64,000 nt of DNA from Hondaea fermentalgiana (Eukaryota > Sar > Bigyra > Thraustochytrida > Thraustochytriidae), in NCBI GenBank assembly GCA_014084085.1, contig NPFB01000122.1, forward strand, positions 1 to 64,000, given 5' to 3'. The notes below the pieces were generated by a model. It had not been told where the DNA came from. It searched no databases and saw only the letters and a list, made by a program, of their open reading frames with translations. Position numbers and translations under genes: made by a program. How positions within the stretch are numbered: position 1 is the first letter of the stretch; each line of letters opens with the position of its first letter. This document shows positions 49,660-58,319 of the stretch, piece by piece.

Positions 49660-50641
49660 ACATTGAATGTTTACGTTCGTAGTGGTTCTCAGTTGTATTG
49701 TGAGCGTGCATTCATTGTGTTTTTTCTTCGAGACCGTCTGACTGTAAGACGTAAATGGATTTCACTTATTGACACTTGCGGAATTCCCCACTTCAGCCAA
49801 ACGCCTCACCGCCGCGCAAACGCGCTTTCCATCGTCTGGCCGCCGTAAAACCAGGCGGCACGGCCGTGCAAGCCTTCAACCTTCCTCCAAGCGTCCAATC
49901 ATCGACGGAGGACAGGCGCAAAACTGCGCAAAGTCGCCTAACTGCGCAAAGAGGCGACTTTGCGCTGGCATTGCGGCCGTGTCTGGGAGGGGACTGCCGC
50001 ACAACCCGGCAGGTGGCAGGCACAGACAAGGAAATGCGTGAAAAAGACAAGCTTGCATTTACCTATCGTTGTTGGTCGGCTGCTTGAGGCCTACTTGCAT
50101 CATGTGATATTTGGTCTTCACTCTTGCCTTGTTCTGAGTCTCCGTAGGAAAATTAGCTGACTTGGGGCCGTCGTGCTGATCAAGAAAGGTCTTTATGATT
50201 CGCTTTGGGGTCTTGTTCGGGGTCGTTACCATTGGGTAAAAAAATAAAATGACCACGCGTCCACGATATTACTTGCGCGAGACGAGGTATTCGTGGCCAT
50301 TGCAACGGTATACTCCGCTCATACGTGCTTTCTGGCTCCCCTGCCCCTAATCCCAATGTCAAAGCTGCTCTTTCGGCGACGCGTCACATACAGTAAGAAA
50401 GAAGGCCTCGTGTGACCGTTTCTTTGCCTCATGTGACCGTGTTCTTGCTTCATTGCTACCATTAAATTAGATAGGCCCTTGGCTGGACACCTGCTAGTCA
50501 CTTCTCGTACAGAGGTCGGGGAAATGAGGAGGAGGAGGAGCTTGCTAGTTTGCTCAGCAGACCTTCTACCAAGCGAAGCAACGAGGCGATTAAAGAAGCA
50601 GAAGAAGGGGAGCATTGAGAAAGGGATTGAATTAGACGAAG
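49660..50641. other. Intergenic region between PI31 and the TRPP channel, with a strong hairpin
   Basis: About 980 bp between two plus-strand genes. It holds GCGCAAA-rich short repeats and a perfect 14-bp inverted repeat (49926-49965, listed separately). It is followed by T-rich sequence and a GAGGAGGAG run (about 50527-50538) shortly before the channel start. No coding frame is supported. Confidence 0.6.
49926..49965. terminator. Perfect 14-bp inverted repeat (hairpin)
   Basis: Left arm GCGCAAAGTCGCCT (49926-49939), 12-nt loop, right arm AGGCGACTTTGCGC (49952-49965). The loop itself repeats GCGCAAAG. It lies about 270 bp after the PI31 stop. A role in 3'-end formation or a small fold-back element are both possible; the type given is only a placeholder for a structured element. 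Confidence 0.45.
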
Positions 50642-53600
50642 ATGCTAAGAAGATTGAAGCCACGAGCCCGGGAGGTCCGATACGCTGTGAGTCTAGATAC
50701 GATAGACAACGAAGGTCGGAGAGAACTCCTCGACGACATTTTTCCACAGGCAGACAAAATATCCTGTGAGCTTGAAGTTTTCGACAAAAGCTACTTTATC
50801 GAGTCTGAGGAGATACATCCGAAGAAAGAAGTGAAATGGCAATCATGGGAAAGGATCGAAATCCCTTATGAAGTGGTCAGCTCCAAAGCGGACAATTCTG
50901 AAAAGAGTGCCATAGAGAATGGCGACTCAAGTGCAAGCGCCAACTCAAGTACTCGTGAAGCCAAGAACATCACTATGGTGGCTTTGAAGATGACAGGGTG
51001 GTGGTCATCATTGACGGAGAACGAATATAGAACTTTGGTTGGCAAAATTGAAGCCGCGAAGCTTTTTCACTCATGCGGAGCCTCGCATAAAATTTCGATC
51101 TGTACAGAAGAGCAGAAAGACTCACTTGTGGGAAAGTCATTTCCGTTGACCATTCTCTCATCCCCACTTGATGAGGATTGCGAGAGAGGTGAGAGAGGTC
51201 TTCAATCCGTTCGTGTTTACGTTTACGGATGCGCTAGTATCCTTGGATACAAAGCAACTTTTCTTCATGGTTACAAATATATTTGTGATGGTCCGAATGA
51301 GGTGACGGTGCAGAAATCGAAGTGTTCTCATGGCGGCATTGTATCTTTTCAAGCAGAATGTGTATATGGGCTTCGAATCACCAGCGGCCATAATACAGTT
51401 GCTGTTCATTTGAAAGACATCAAGAATACAACCATTCCAAGTTGGCATGGCGAAAATTATGTCTCTGCATACTGTCCCTATTACGTTTGCAAAATGGCGC
51501 TTGAAAAACTCGAGCGCCTCGGCAAGATCTTTGTACTGGTGCAACCACAGCTCAAAAAGCTAGACAAGGCGCTGATAACAAACGTGCTATCGCGTGACGC
51601 CGCGCTCGAAACGCTCACAGGAGGCACAATTGATTTCGCGTCCGAAGAGGAAAAGACCGACTTCCTTGATGCACTAGAGTCCAATGGGATGGGAGGCGTC
51701 GACACAGAAGCACTGATCCAGCTCCCCGATGATCTTGGTGCAGTGACTGCACAGAGTGCTAGCGATATACCACCAGAAGCACGCGAGGAAGCGCTTCAGC
51801 GAGTCCTGGTGAGACTGCTTCTCGCTGTCCTCCTTCCAAATCCCGAACGAAGGCCACAAGAAACAGAGAAGGTTCTGGTGAAAAGTTTTGTAAGCGAACA
51901 GCGCAGAGCTTGCGGCCAAGCCGACCCTGCGGCTCAGCCAAGCATGCGGGACCTAAATCACGAATTGCGGAGCTTCAAAGAAGCACTGGGGAAAAGCCTC
52001 AAAGATCTCGTGGCGCTGCACGAGGCCATTCACGTACCTGAGTCATGCTTTGATATCATGTACATGCGCGCCTCTGGCAACGCCTCAGACGACTCGATGG
52101 AGACCAAGCTGCTTCGAGCTGCGAGAAGGGCTGATTTTGAGACGTGTAAACGAATCCTGCAGACCGACCCCGAAGTCGACCCTCTCGGAGCAAGAGGCCC
52201 ACCTACTGAGGAAGAACTCAGAGTATTTCAAAGGAACGCCGCGGATACTGAATCTGATCCCGATCAGTTGCAAGGAACACCGCGGTCTTCCCTCGACTAT
52301 TTAATTGCAGCAATTGCTCGCATTCGGACTGGGCGAAATGCCTTCGGCCTCACAGAAAACAGTAGGAACGAGGAAGTGTCTCGCAGGTTTAAAGCTGCGA
52401 AGCTTCAGGAGCTTCAATCTGCCAGAGATGTGGTGGCACTCATGTTGGAACGTGGAACAGATGCAGGCAAACTTTCGCATATATTTGCGCGGGCACTTCG
52501 ATCCTTTGACGTCAAGACACTTCAGTTGATGGTGCGCAACGAAAGGATATGCCGTGCTGCAAACCTGAAGAATGCTTGGAAATTCGTCCGTTCTAATTGG
52601 AGAGCGCACCCAAAAATTTGCAGCGAGCTCTCCGAAATTCTCCTCGACGTGCAGGTTTCGAACGTTTCACATCAAGTTCTTTCTTGCTCAGAAAGCGGAG
52701 ATTTTCACTGTCCAAATGACACAATGGCCGCAGCGAACATATTGCGCGCATTATTCCGTGAGCGATTCGGGGACAATATGACGTTCAGCATTCTTCGCAA
52801 GATGCTCAAATCTCGGCAATGTGAAAGTGATGACATTCTTATTTCGCTGTTTTCCCAGGTAGTCATTTCATCTTCTTCCGGCACGGAATCCTCTCCTTTC
52901 CATCTCGCGTGCGAGCTGGGTTATACGAGGTGTGTGCAAGAGTTTGTTTCTCATGGTGCAAATGTTGATTTGCAGGATACAGTCACTGGCAAATTTGTTC
53001 TTCAGGTGGCAATTGAGAATAGACGCACAGAAGTTCTTCGAGTTCTTTGCCAGAATGGCGCGCCTTGTTCCACCGCAATTACAAAAGATGGCAGGACGCC
53101 CTTACATCTTGCGATCGAGATGAAGTCTCCAGAGATGGTAGCAGTACTCTGCGAGAACGGAGCAGAAAGCGACGACAAGGCACTTTTGGCAACGGTCGAC
53201 CTCGGCCACGTCGAAATCCTTCAGATACTTGAAAAAGTTGGAAATGCGTCCCCAAACCAGTATCGAGGTGAGCTTAACAGAACCTTGTTGCACCTCGCGT
53301 GCAACAAGCCTGATGCAGGAGACGACGATTTTGTTCAGATGCTCATACAAATGAATGGCGCTGTGAACGAGGTCGACATGATCGGGCGGACGGCGCTTCA
53401 CAATGCTGCGGCAATGGGTAATCTCAGCGCCGTTCGCTCGTTGCTCGAGGCTGGCGCGAACGAGACGCTGCCTACCCGCCGTGAGGGGAGCACTGTAATT
53501 CACGAAGCGGCAAAAATGGGTAGAATCAGCGTGCTTCAGTTCGTTCTCAGGAACGCAAGTGGTGAAACTGTCGATGCAGTAGACATGCAAGGGCGCACGC

Positions 53601-56600
53601 CATTGTGCTACGCATTCAAGCGTCGTAAGTTCCTGGAACTGACCTTTTACTGCCTTGGAGAGCTGCAGAAATCGGCGAGGAAAAAGTGTGTTCGCGAATG
53701 TACCGTCAGTCCAGAGATAGAAGATTTTGCCAACCTCTTGAAAAGTCGCTATCGAAGATTTGACTTTCCATTACAACAGGCGATAGACACCGCAGACGCT
53801 CTTCGTGGCATCGGCGGGACTCGTGAGATGGGCGAATTGGCCAGTCAAATCAGAAATTGGTTTATAGAGGCCTATGATCCCTCCTCTAACTTCCAGCTTT
53901 CGAAAGAGGTTTATCGAAAAGTTGAAACTTCTCCGGAGATGAAGGAATTCGTACGATTGATCATGTACAGAACCTTTGATTTCACAGGCCACAACGAAGA
54001 AGAAGCCGAGTTATCGAAACTTGTTTGCGACCTGCATCTGTACCCTCTGTTTCGGTTTTTCGTTGATCTAATCGACAGCTCCTACAAAGAACCCAGCACG
54101 CCAGATTCCGAGGAGAACGAGGAAGTGGTCTCAACGGGTCTTGAGAATATCGAAAGCTCAGACGGGTTGAAGAATTTTATCGCAATGCTCAAACAACGCG
54201 TCGTCAGCGCAGAAGCTCTTCGTGGAATTGGCAGAACTCGGGAGATGAGCGAATTGGTCAATCTCATAAGAAAGCGCTTTCCACCGGCAAATCACTATCA
54301 GCTTTCTACAGAGGATCTTCAGAGCATCGAAGTTGCTCAGGAGATGAAGGCTTTCGTAGAATTGATCAAGAATCGGTACAGAGAGCTTGACGCCTTAAGC
54401 CCCAACTTCAAGGTGGTCGACTCATCAAAACTTGTTCGCGACCTACACGTCCTTCCTTTGATGCGGCAGCTCGTTTGTCTGATCAGCCTGTCCCGCGGAA
54501 TGCCCAGTCGGCGGGACAGGCTACTTTCCGAGGAGAACTTAATCTATATCGAAAGCTCGTACGAACTGAGAGAGTTTGCCGTGCTAATTCACAGGCGTAT
54601 TGGTCTGGCGGATTCGTCGTGTACAACAGCGAATGAAGTAAGGGTCTTCAAGTTTAACTTGGTGCTGGCCAGCGGATCTGCTTTTTGTACGGAGTCGAAC
54701 AACGATTCGATGCCCAACTTAGACGGCGAGATTCTTTCTTTCTTTCCTCAGGACATATGCCAGAACCTGGAACGCCTAAGTGGCGGCTCGGAGAAGAATG
54801 AAAAGGAACAAAAGGAACAAAAGGAACAAAAGGAACTTCAAGATATCTTGCGGAATTGTTTCGAAGAACTTTTTGTGGAAATTCGCAAGACAGATGCCGT
54901 TCTTGGGATCCTCCTCGACGCTGGAGCAGACATCGATCACGTTGATGACCAGGGCAATCCAGCCTTTGACGATGACTATCGTATTGAGTACTTCAAAACG
55001 AGAGAAGAGGAGCTCAGAGCAGCGCTTGAGAAACGGAGCAAGCTGGCTCACGACCAGCCAATATTCAAGGGAAAAATTGTTCATCACGCCGTGCATGCCA
55101 TGTGGGTTCAGCAGGGCTTCCGCTGCATAGCCTGCTGTGCTCTGGTGTACTGGGTCATTCTCTTGGCCTTGCTGACTCTCGTCGCCATCCGATACAGCGG
55201 ATGTGACGTGTATGAGTCCTTCTCTGTCCAAGCAAGTGTTGTCAATCGCATGTCATCCGGCGACGCAGGAACTCTGGAAGATGTCAAAGATCTGGACAGC
55301 TGGAACGACTATGTCGAAAACGTCTTTGTTGAAGCCATATGGCCATCCGAGTCTGACTTGCATGTGGACGCTGATAACTGGAGATTCGGCCAAGGCCTCG
55401 TTCTCCTCGGCAGGCCCCGTTACCGTCAGATTCGGACGCGTGCCGATAGTTGCTCTGCGACCATGCCTTCATTACTGTCCGTAGTCGAAACCCCCTGCTA
55501 TGCGCCGTACTCGCAAGGCACCTTTTCATCCTTGGATGCAACGATCGAAGATAGGTCCCCACATGAATGCATGCTGCGCGGCGCCGAAAGTCATATCATC
55601 AACTGGAAAGACAGCCCGGCAGTCCCCTTTTTCGGTAAATTCGGTTTTTACAAAGGTGGTGGCTCGAGCGTCGTCTTGTCGTCAAATAAAACCGCGACAC
55701 AGCAGCTCCTACAAGACCTTCGCTCATGCGAGTTCATCTCCATGGGCACTCGGCTAGCAGCTCTAGAGGTTACGCTGTATTCGAGGTCTCACGAGTTATT
55801 CGTACATGGGCGCGTTTTCATGGAGCACACAACAACGGGAGGAGTGTTCGCCGACCAGCGATGGGAGACCCGCAAGCTCGTGAGCTATGAATCGACCGAC
55901 GATCGACACCGGTTGCGGATTGAAGGGATGATGACAATACTCTTCCTTGTGCACTTCTCTCGCGAGATTTATCGGTTGCTGAACTCAACGTGTGGGACGC
56001 AAAAACAAAAGATTGATGGTGCAAGTGAGCAAGCATCGTCCAACGGTGATGACGATGGCGCCATGCCGGGGTTAGTTGTGGTGTTGGACCCAGAGGAAAA
56101 ACAGTGGTGGCTTTGCACTTCCGAAGAACCAAGGAAAGGTCCATCGCGATTCATCTCGACCGATCGTTCGAGAAGCTTTGCACGTGAGCGTCTCGAGAGG
56201 ATTCAAACCGAATGTCCCGAATTTCGCCCGAGACGCTTCAGCGTTGGAGAGCATGTAATAGTGAGGAATGGACCTGGCAGGAAAGGGTGCTCCGGATATG
56301 TTGTTTCTGTCAACGAATGCAATAAGCGCTTGACGTACTCGGTGTTAAGTCTGGAACACGGGTCGAGACTGATTCAAGATGTACCTGAAGACGCAGTCGA
56401 AGTCGGATCCGATATTCCCGTGATGAAATTGCGCAAAAGGAGTTCCACGAAACACCCCTTATCGGATGCCAATCGTCAACGAAGCGAGCGAAGAAAGTTT
56501 CATTCTCGACTCCGTGGCTGGATGTCCGGCGCCCAAAGGGTATGGCAAAGCAATCGAGTGGATAATATTGTGAAAATGTGCACACTGGTGCTGGATGGCT

Positions 56601-57598
56601 TGCCTGCGTTTTGGCAAAGGGTGTGGCAAAGCATTCAACCTGATAGGATTGTGAAAACGTGCGCTCAGTTCATGGATAATTTGCCAGCGTATTGGTCGGA
56701 TCCTTTCAATTACGTGGACCTCAGCATCATGATTCTCTTCCTTTGGCTGGTTGTTACACATATAGAGCTCGTCCATGGCGCTGCCCAGAGGAGCTCGGAT
56801 TGGCTAGAGAACTCGGAGCGTGATGTGTTTATCGATGTTTCGGATCTGATGTGGCTTTCGACGGTGAGGCAATACCTGCTCGGGGGCGTTGTCTTTTTCT
56901 GCTATCTCAAGACCCTCGAATACTTGCGGGTGGCCGCGACCTTTGCAGTTCCAGTCATGATCATTATTGGCATGCTTGCCAAGCTGATGAGTTTTCTCAC
57001 CATCTTGGCTGTCTTCGTTTTGGCCTTTGGAATCTTCGACTACGTAGTTTTCGGGCTCAAGTATGCGCCTGTCAACTCAGTTATGAAAGCACTCGTCTTC
57101 ACATTGCGAGGAGCCCTTGGCGAGCTGGACTTTGATGGCAAATACGAGATGGACCAGGTTGTCGGTACGGGCATGACGATGCTGGCAGCCGTGCTCTTGG
57201 TGATTCTCCTTCTCAACCTGCTCATTGCGGTAATGAGTGAAGCGTACGAGGATGTGAAGGCAACGGCAGAAGCACGCTGGTGCTACAGGCAGTACAAGGC
57301 AATTCATGATTGGGAAGACAACAAGCAACTCAGACGATGGTATGAGAAAGGAAGAATGTGTTGGCGTATGATGGCCGTCAGACCTCTGCTCTGCCAGATA
57401 TGCAAACCGTTTTGCACTTGTCTCGGATTTGACTTCAGCGAAAAAGATCGACCTTCGCGGGCAAGGGAATGGCCGTGTCGTTCTATCCGCGTCACTCCGT
57501 CTGATGCTCATATGGAAGAAAGCCAGATCAAGTCGGGCCGAGGCCTGGCATCATTGGGCAGCAATATTGCGTCTTCTTCTTTAGAATTCGACAACTGA
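50642..57598 (+). CDS. Ankyrin-repeat polycystin-type (TRPP/PKD2-like) channel
   Basis: 2318 residues, no intron; the ATG follows an in-frame TAG closely. Parts in order: an N-terminal region without clear domains (1-740); ankyrin repeats (about 745-1000; TPLHLAIEMKSPEMV, TALHNAAAMGNLSAV); nine copies of a 36-residue repeat (about 1023-1320); first membrane helix (about 1495-1518); a polycystin extracellular TOP domain (about 1520-1735) with LLGRPRYRQIR, SC...CYAPYSQGTF, YKGGGSSVVL and TRLAALEVTLYSRSHELF; S2 (about 1757-1780); a 240-residue cytosolic insertion with a KOW/SH3-like segment (GEHVIVRNGPGRKGCSGYVV) and an exact 27-residue tandem duplication (1965-1991, 1992-2018); then S3-S6 with the channel core (FNYVDLSIMILFLWLV, KTLEYLRVA, LLVILLLNLLIAVMSEAYEDV). 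Polycystin-2 proteins are cation channels of ciliary and ER membranes. Ankyrin repeats are typical of other TRP classes, not of TRPP. Confidence 0.9.
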   Translation: MLRRLKPRAREVRYAVSLDTIDNEGRRELLDDIFPQADKISCELEVFDKSYFIESEEIHPKKEVKWQSWERIEIPYEVVSSKADNSEKSAIENGDSSASANSSTREAKNITMVALKMTGWWSSLTENEYRTLVGKIEAAKLFHSCGASHKISICTEEQKDSLVGKSFPLTILSSPLDEDCERGERGLQSVRVYVYGCASILGYKATFLHGYKYICDGPNEVTVQKSKCSHGGIVSFQAECVYGLRITSGHNTVAVHLKDIKNTTIPSWHGENYVSAYCPYYVCKMALEKLERLGKIFVLVQPQLKKLDKALITNVLSRDAALETLTGGTIDFASEEEKTDFLDALESNGMGGVDTEALIQLPDDLGAVTAQSASDIPPEAREEALQRVLVRLLLAVLLPNPERRPQETEKVLVKSFVSEQRRACGQADPAAQPSMRDLNHELRSFKEALGKSLKDLVALHEAIHVPESCFDIMYMRASGNASDDSMETKLLRAARRADFETCKRILQTDPEVDPLGARGPPTEEELRVFQRNAADTESDPDQLQGTPRSSLDYLIAAIARIRTGRNAFGLTENSRNEEVSRRFKAAKLQELQSARDVVALMLERGTDAGKLSHIFARALRSFDVKTLQLMVRNERICRAANLKNAWKFVRSNWRAHPKICSELSEILLDVQVSNVSHQVLSCSESGDFHCPNDTMAAANILRALFRERFGDNMTFSILRKMLKSRQCESDDILISLFSQVVISSSSGTESSPFHLACELGYTRCVQEFVSHGANVDLQDTVTGKFVLQVAIENRRTEVLRVLCQNGAPCSTAITKDGRTPLHLAIEMKSPEMVAVLCENGAESDDKALLATVDLGHVEILQILEKVGNASPNQYRGELNRTLLHLACNKPDAGDDDFVQMLIQMNGAVNEVDMIGRTALHNAAAMGNLSAVRSLLEAGANETLPTRREGSTVIHEAAKMGRISVLQFVLRNASGETVDAVDMQGRTPLCYAFKRRKFLELTFYCLGELQKSARKKCVRECTVSPEIEDFANLLKSRYRRFDFPLQQAIDTADALRGIGGTREMGELASQIRNWFIEAYDPSSNFQLSKEVYRKVETSPEMKEFVRLIMYRTFDFTGHNEEEAELSKLVCDLHLYPLFRFFVDLIDSSYKEPSTPDSEENEEVVSTGLENIESSDGLKNFIAMLKQRVVSAEALRGIGRTREMSELVNLIRKRFPPANHYQLSTEDLQSIEVAQEMKAFVELIKNRYRELDALSPNFKVVDSSKLVRDLHVLPLMRQLVCLISLSRGMPSRRDRLLSEENLIYIESSYELREFAVLIHRRIGLADSSCTTANEVRVFKFNLVLASGSAFCTESNNDSMPNLDGEILSFFPQDICQNLERLSGGSEKNEKEQKEQKEQKELQDILRNCFEELFVEIRKTDAVLGILLDAGADIDHVDDQGNPAFDDDYRIEYFKTREEELRAALEKRSKLAHDQPIFKGKIVHHAVHAMWVQQGFRCIACCALVYWVILLALLTLVAIRYSGCDVYESFSVQASVVNRMSSGDAGTLEDVKDLDSWNDYVENVFVEAIWPSESDLHVDADNWRFGQGLVLLGRPRYRQIRTRADSCSATMPSLLSVVETPCYAPYSQGTFSSLDATIEDRSPHECMLRGAESHIINWKDSPAVPFFGKFGFYKGGGSSVVLSSNKTATQQLLQDLRSCEFISMGTRLAALEVTLYSRSHELFVHGRVFMEHTTTGGVFADQRWETRKLVSYESTDDRHRLRIEGMMTILFLVHFSREIYRLLNSTCGTQKQKIDGASEQASSNGDDDGAMPGLVVVLDPEEKQWWLCTSEEPRKGPSRFISTDRSRSFARERLERIQTECPEFRPRRFSVGEHVIVRNGPGRKGCSGYVVSVNECNKRLTYSVLSLEHGSRLIQDVPEDAVEVGSDIPVMKLRKRSSTKHPLSDANRQRSERRKFHSRLRGWMSGAQRVWQSNRVDNIVKMCTLVLDGLPAFWQRVWQSIQPDRIVKTCAQFMDNLPAYWSDPFNYVDLSIMILFLWLVVTHIELVHGAAQRSSDWLENSERDVFIDVSDLMWLSTVRQYLLGGVVFFCYLKTLEYLRVAATFAVPVMIIIGMLAKLMSFLTILAVFVLAFGIFDYVVFGLKYAPVNSVMKALVFTLRGALGELDFDGKYEMDQVVGTGMTMLAAVLLVILLLNLLIAVMSEAYEDVKATAEARWCYRQYKAIHDWEDNKQLRRWYEKGRMCWRMMAVRPLLCQICKPFCTCLGFDFSEKDRPSRAREWPCRSIRVTPSDAHMEESQIKSGRGLASLGSNIASSSLEFDN
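54799..54836 (+). repeat. 9-bp tandem repeat inside the channel gene
   Basis: Four copies of aaggaacaa-type units encoding KEQ repeats, within the linker between the 36-residue repeats and the first membrane helix. Confidence 0.8.
56534..56695 (+). repeat. 81-bp tandem duplication inside the channel gene
   Basis: Two in-frame copies, 56534-56614 and 56615-56695, each encoding 27 residues that begin QRVWQS and end LPAFW or LPAYW. The copies share most residues but have diverged, so this is an old duplication. It lies just before S3. Confidence 0.9.
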
Positions 57599-58319
57599 AT
57601 AAGGATTCCCCTCGTGAGTTATGCTCGCTAAACGCGACGCATTTCTGCCAACAACAACATTGTCGGACAAGGTCAGCAACAACGACGAGGAAATGGATGG
57701 AAGTTCGAACGACGAGAATGATCCTAAAATCAAGAGCATGCGTCGGAAAAGACCGGCGGCAGAAATAGCATCCTCAGGGCGTTAAACACTTTATCGCTCC
57801 TTAATTACGCAAGCCTTGTACGCCAAGACGCTCAATGCAGAATTACATTGAGCTTGCCGGGGTTCTTGGAACTTGCACTCAATGACAAGGACGTCCACGT
57901 GCGCCACAAGGCCATTGAAGTCGTCGTCGTCGTCTTTTTCTCTTGGCCTGGCGTTCTCCGTCAGTTCAAGCGCTACGAGGCAGATGACGTCTTTCTTCGC
58001 GCGCTCTCGCTGTGCGCCTATGTGACAAGCGCTTCATACTTGCTTATTGATGAACTTAATGATCAGAATGAAAGATTTGAACAAGGAAAATGACGAAAAA
58101 GACACCTTGATTTTCACCTTTGGATCGTCCCAAAAGCAACGAGTCGTGTTTTCTACTTCTAAACTTGCGAACAAAGTCCGCAAGGAGACGAAAATATCTA
58201 CAACTTTTCAACAAACGCGAGCTGACCCACCGTGGACGTGCTGCATCCAAAGAGACCGTGACGAAAGACAATTGGGGGTCTTTTGGAGCAGTTCTTTCTG
58301 TTGATGGAAACAAAACGAT
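57599..58319. other. Convergent intergenic region after the TRPP channel
   Basis: 720 bp between the channel stop and the stop of the membrane-protein gene. The first 500 bp holds the possible broken gene; in the last 230 bp I see nothing supportable. Confidence 0.5.
57621..58093 (+). pseudogene. Possible broken ARM/HEAT-like gene fragment
   Basis: Two abutting plus-strand frames 22 bp after the channel stop. Frame A (57621-57785) reads MLAKRDAFLPTTTLSDKV... and ends RPAAEIASSGR. Frame B is open from about 57728 to a stop at 58091-58093 and continues with helix-rich sequence (NSILRALNTLSLLNYASLVR, LELALNDKDVHVRHKAIEVV, LRQFKRYEADDVFLRALSL) that looks like an ARM/HEAT repeat. A one-base shift near 57760 would join them; no GT-AG intron of plausible size does. 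Either a sequencing error, a decayed gene, or an exon of a gene I could not build. Confidence 0.35.
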
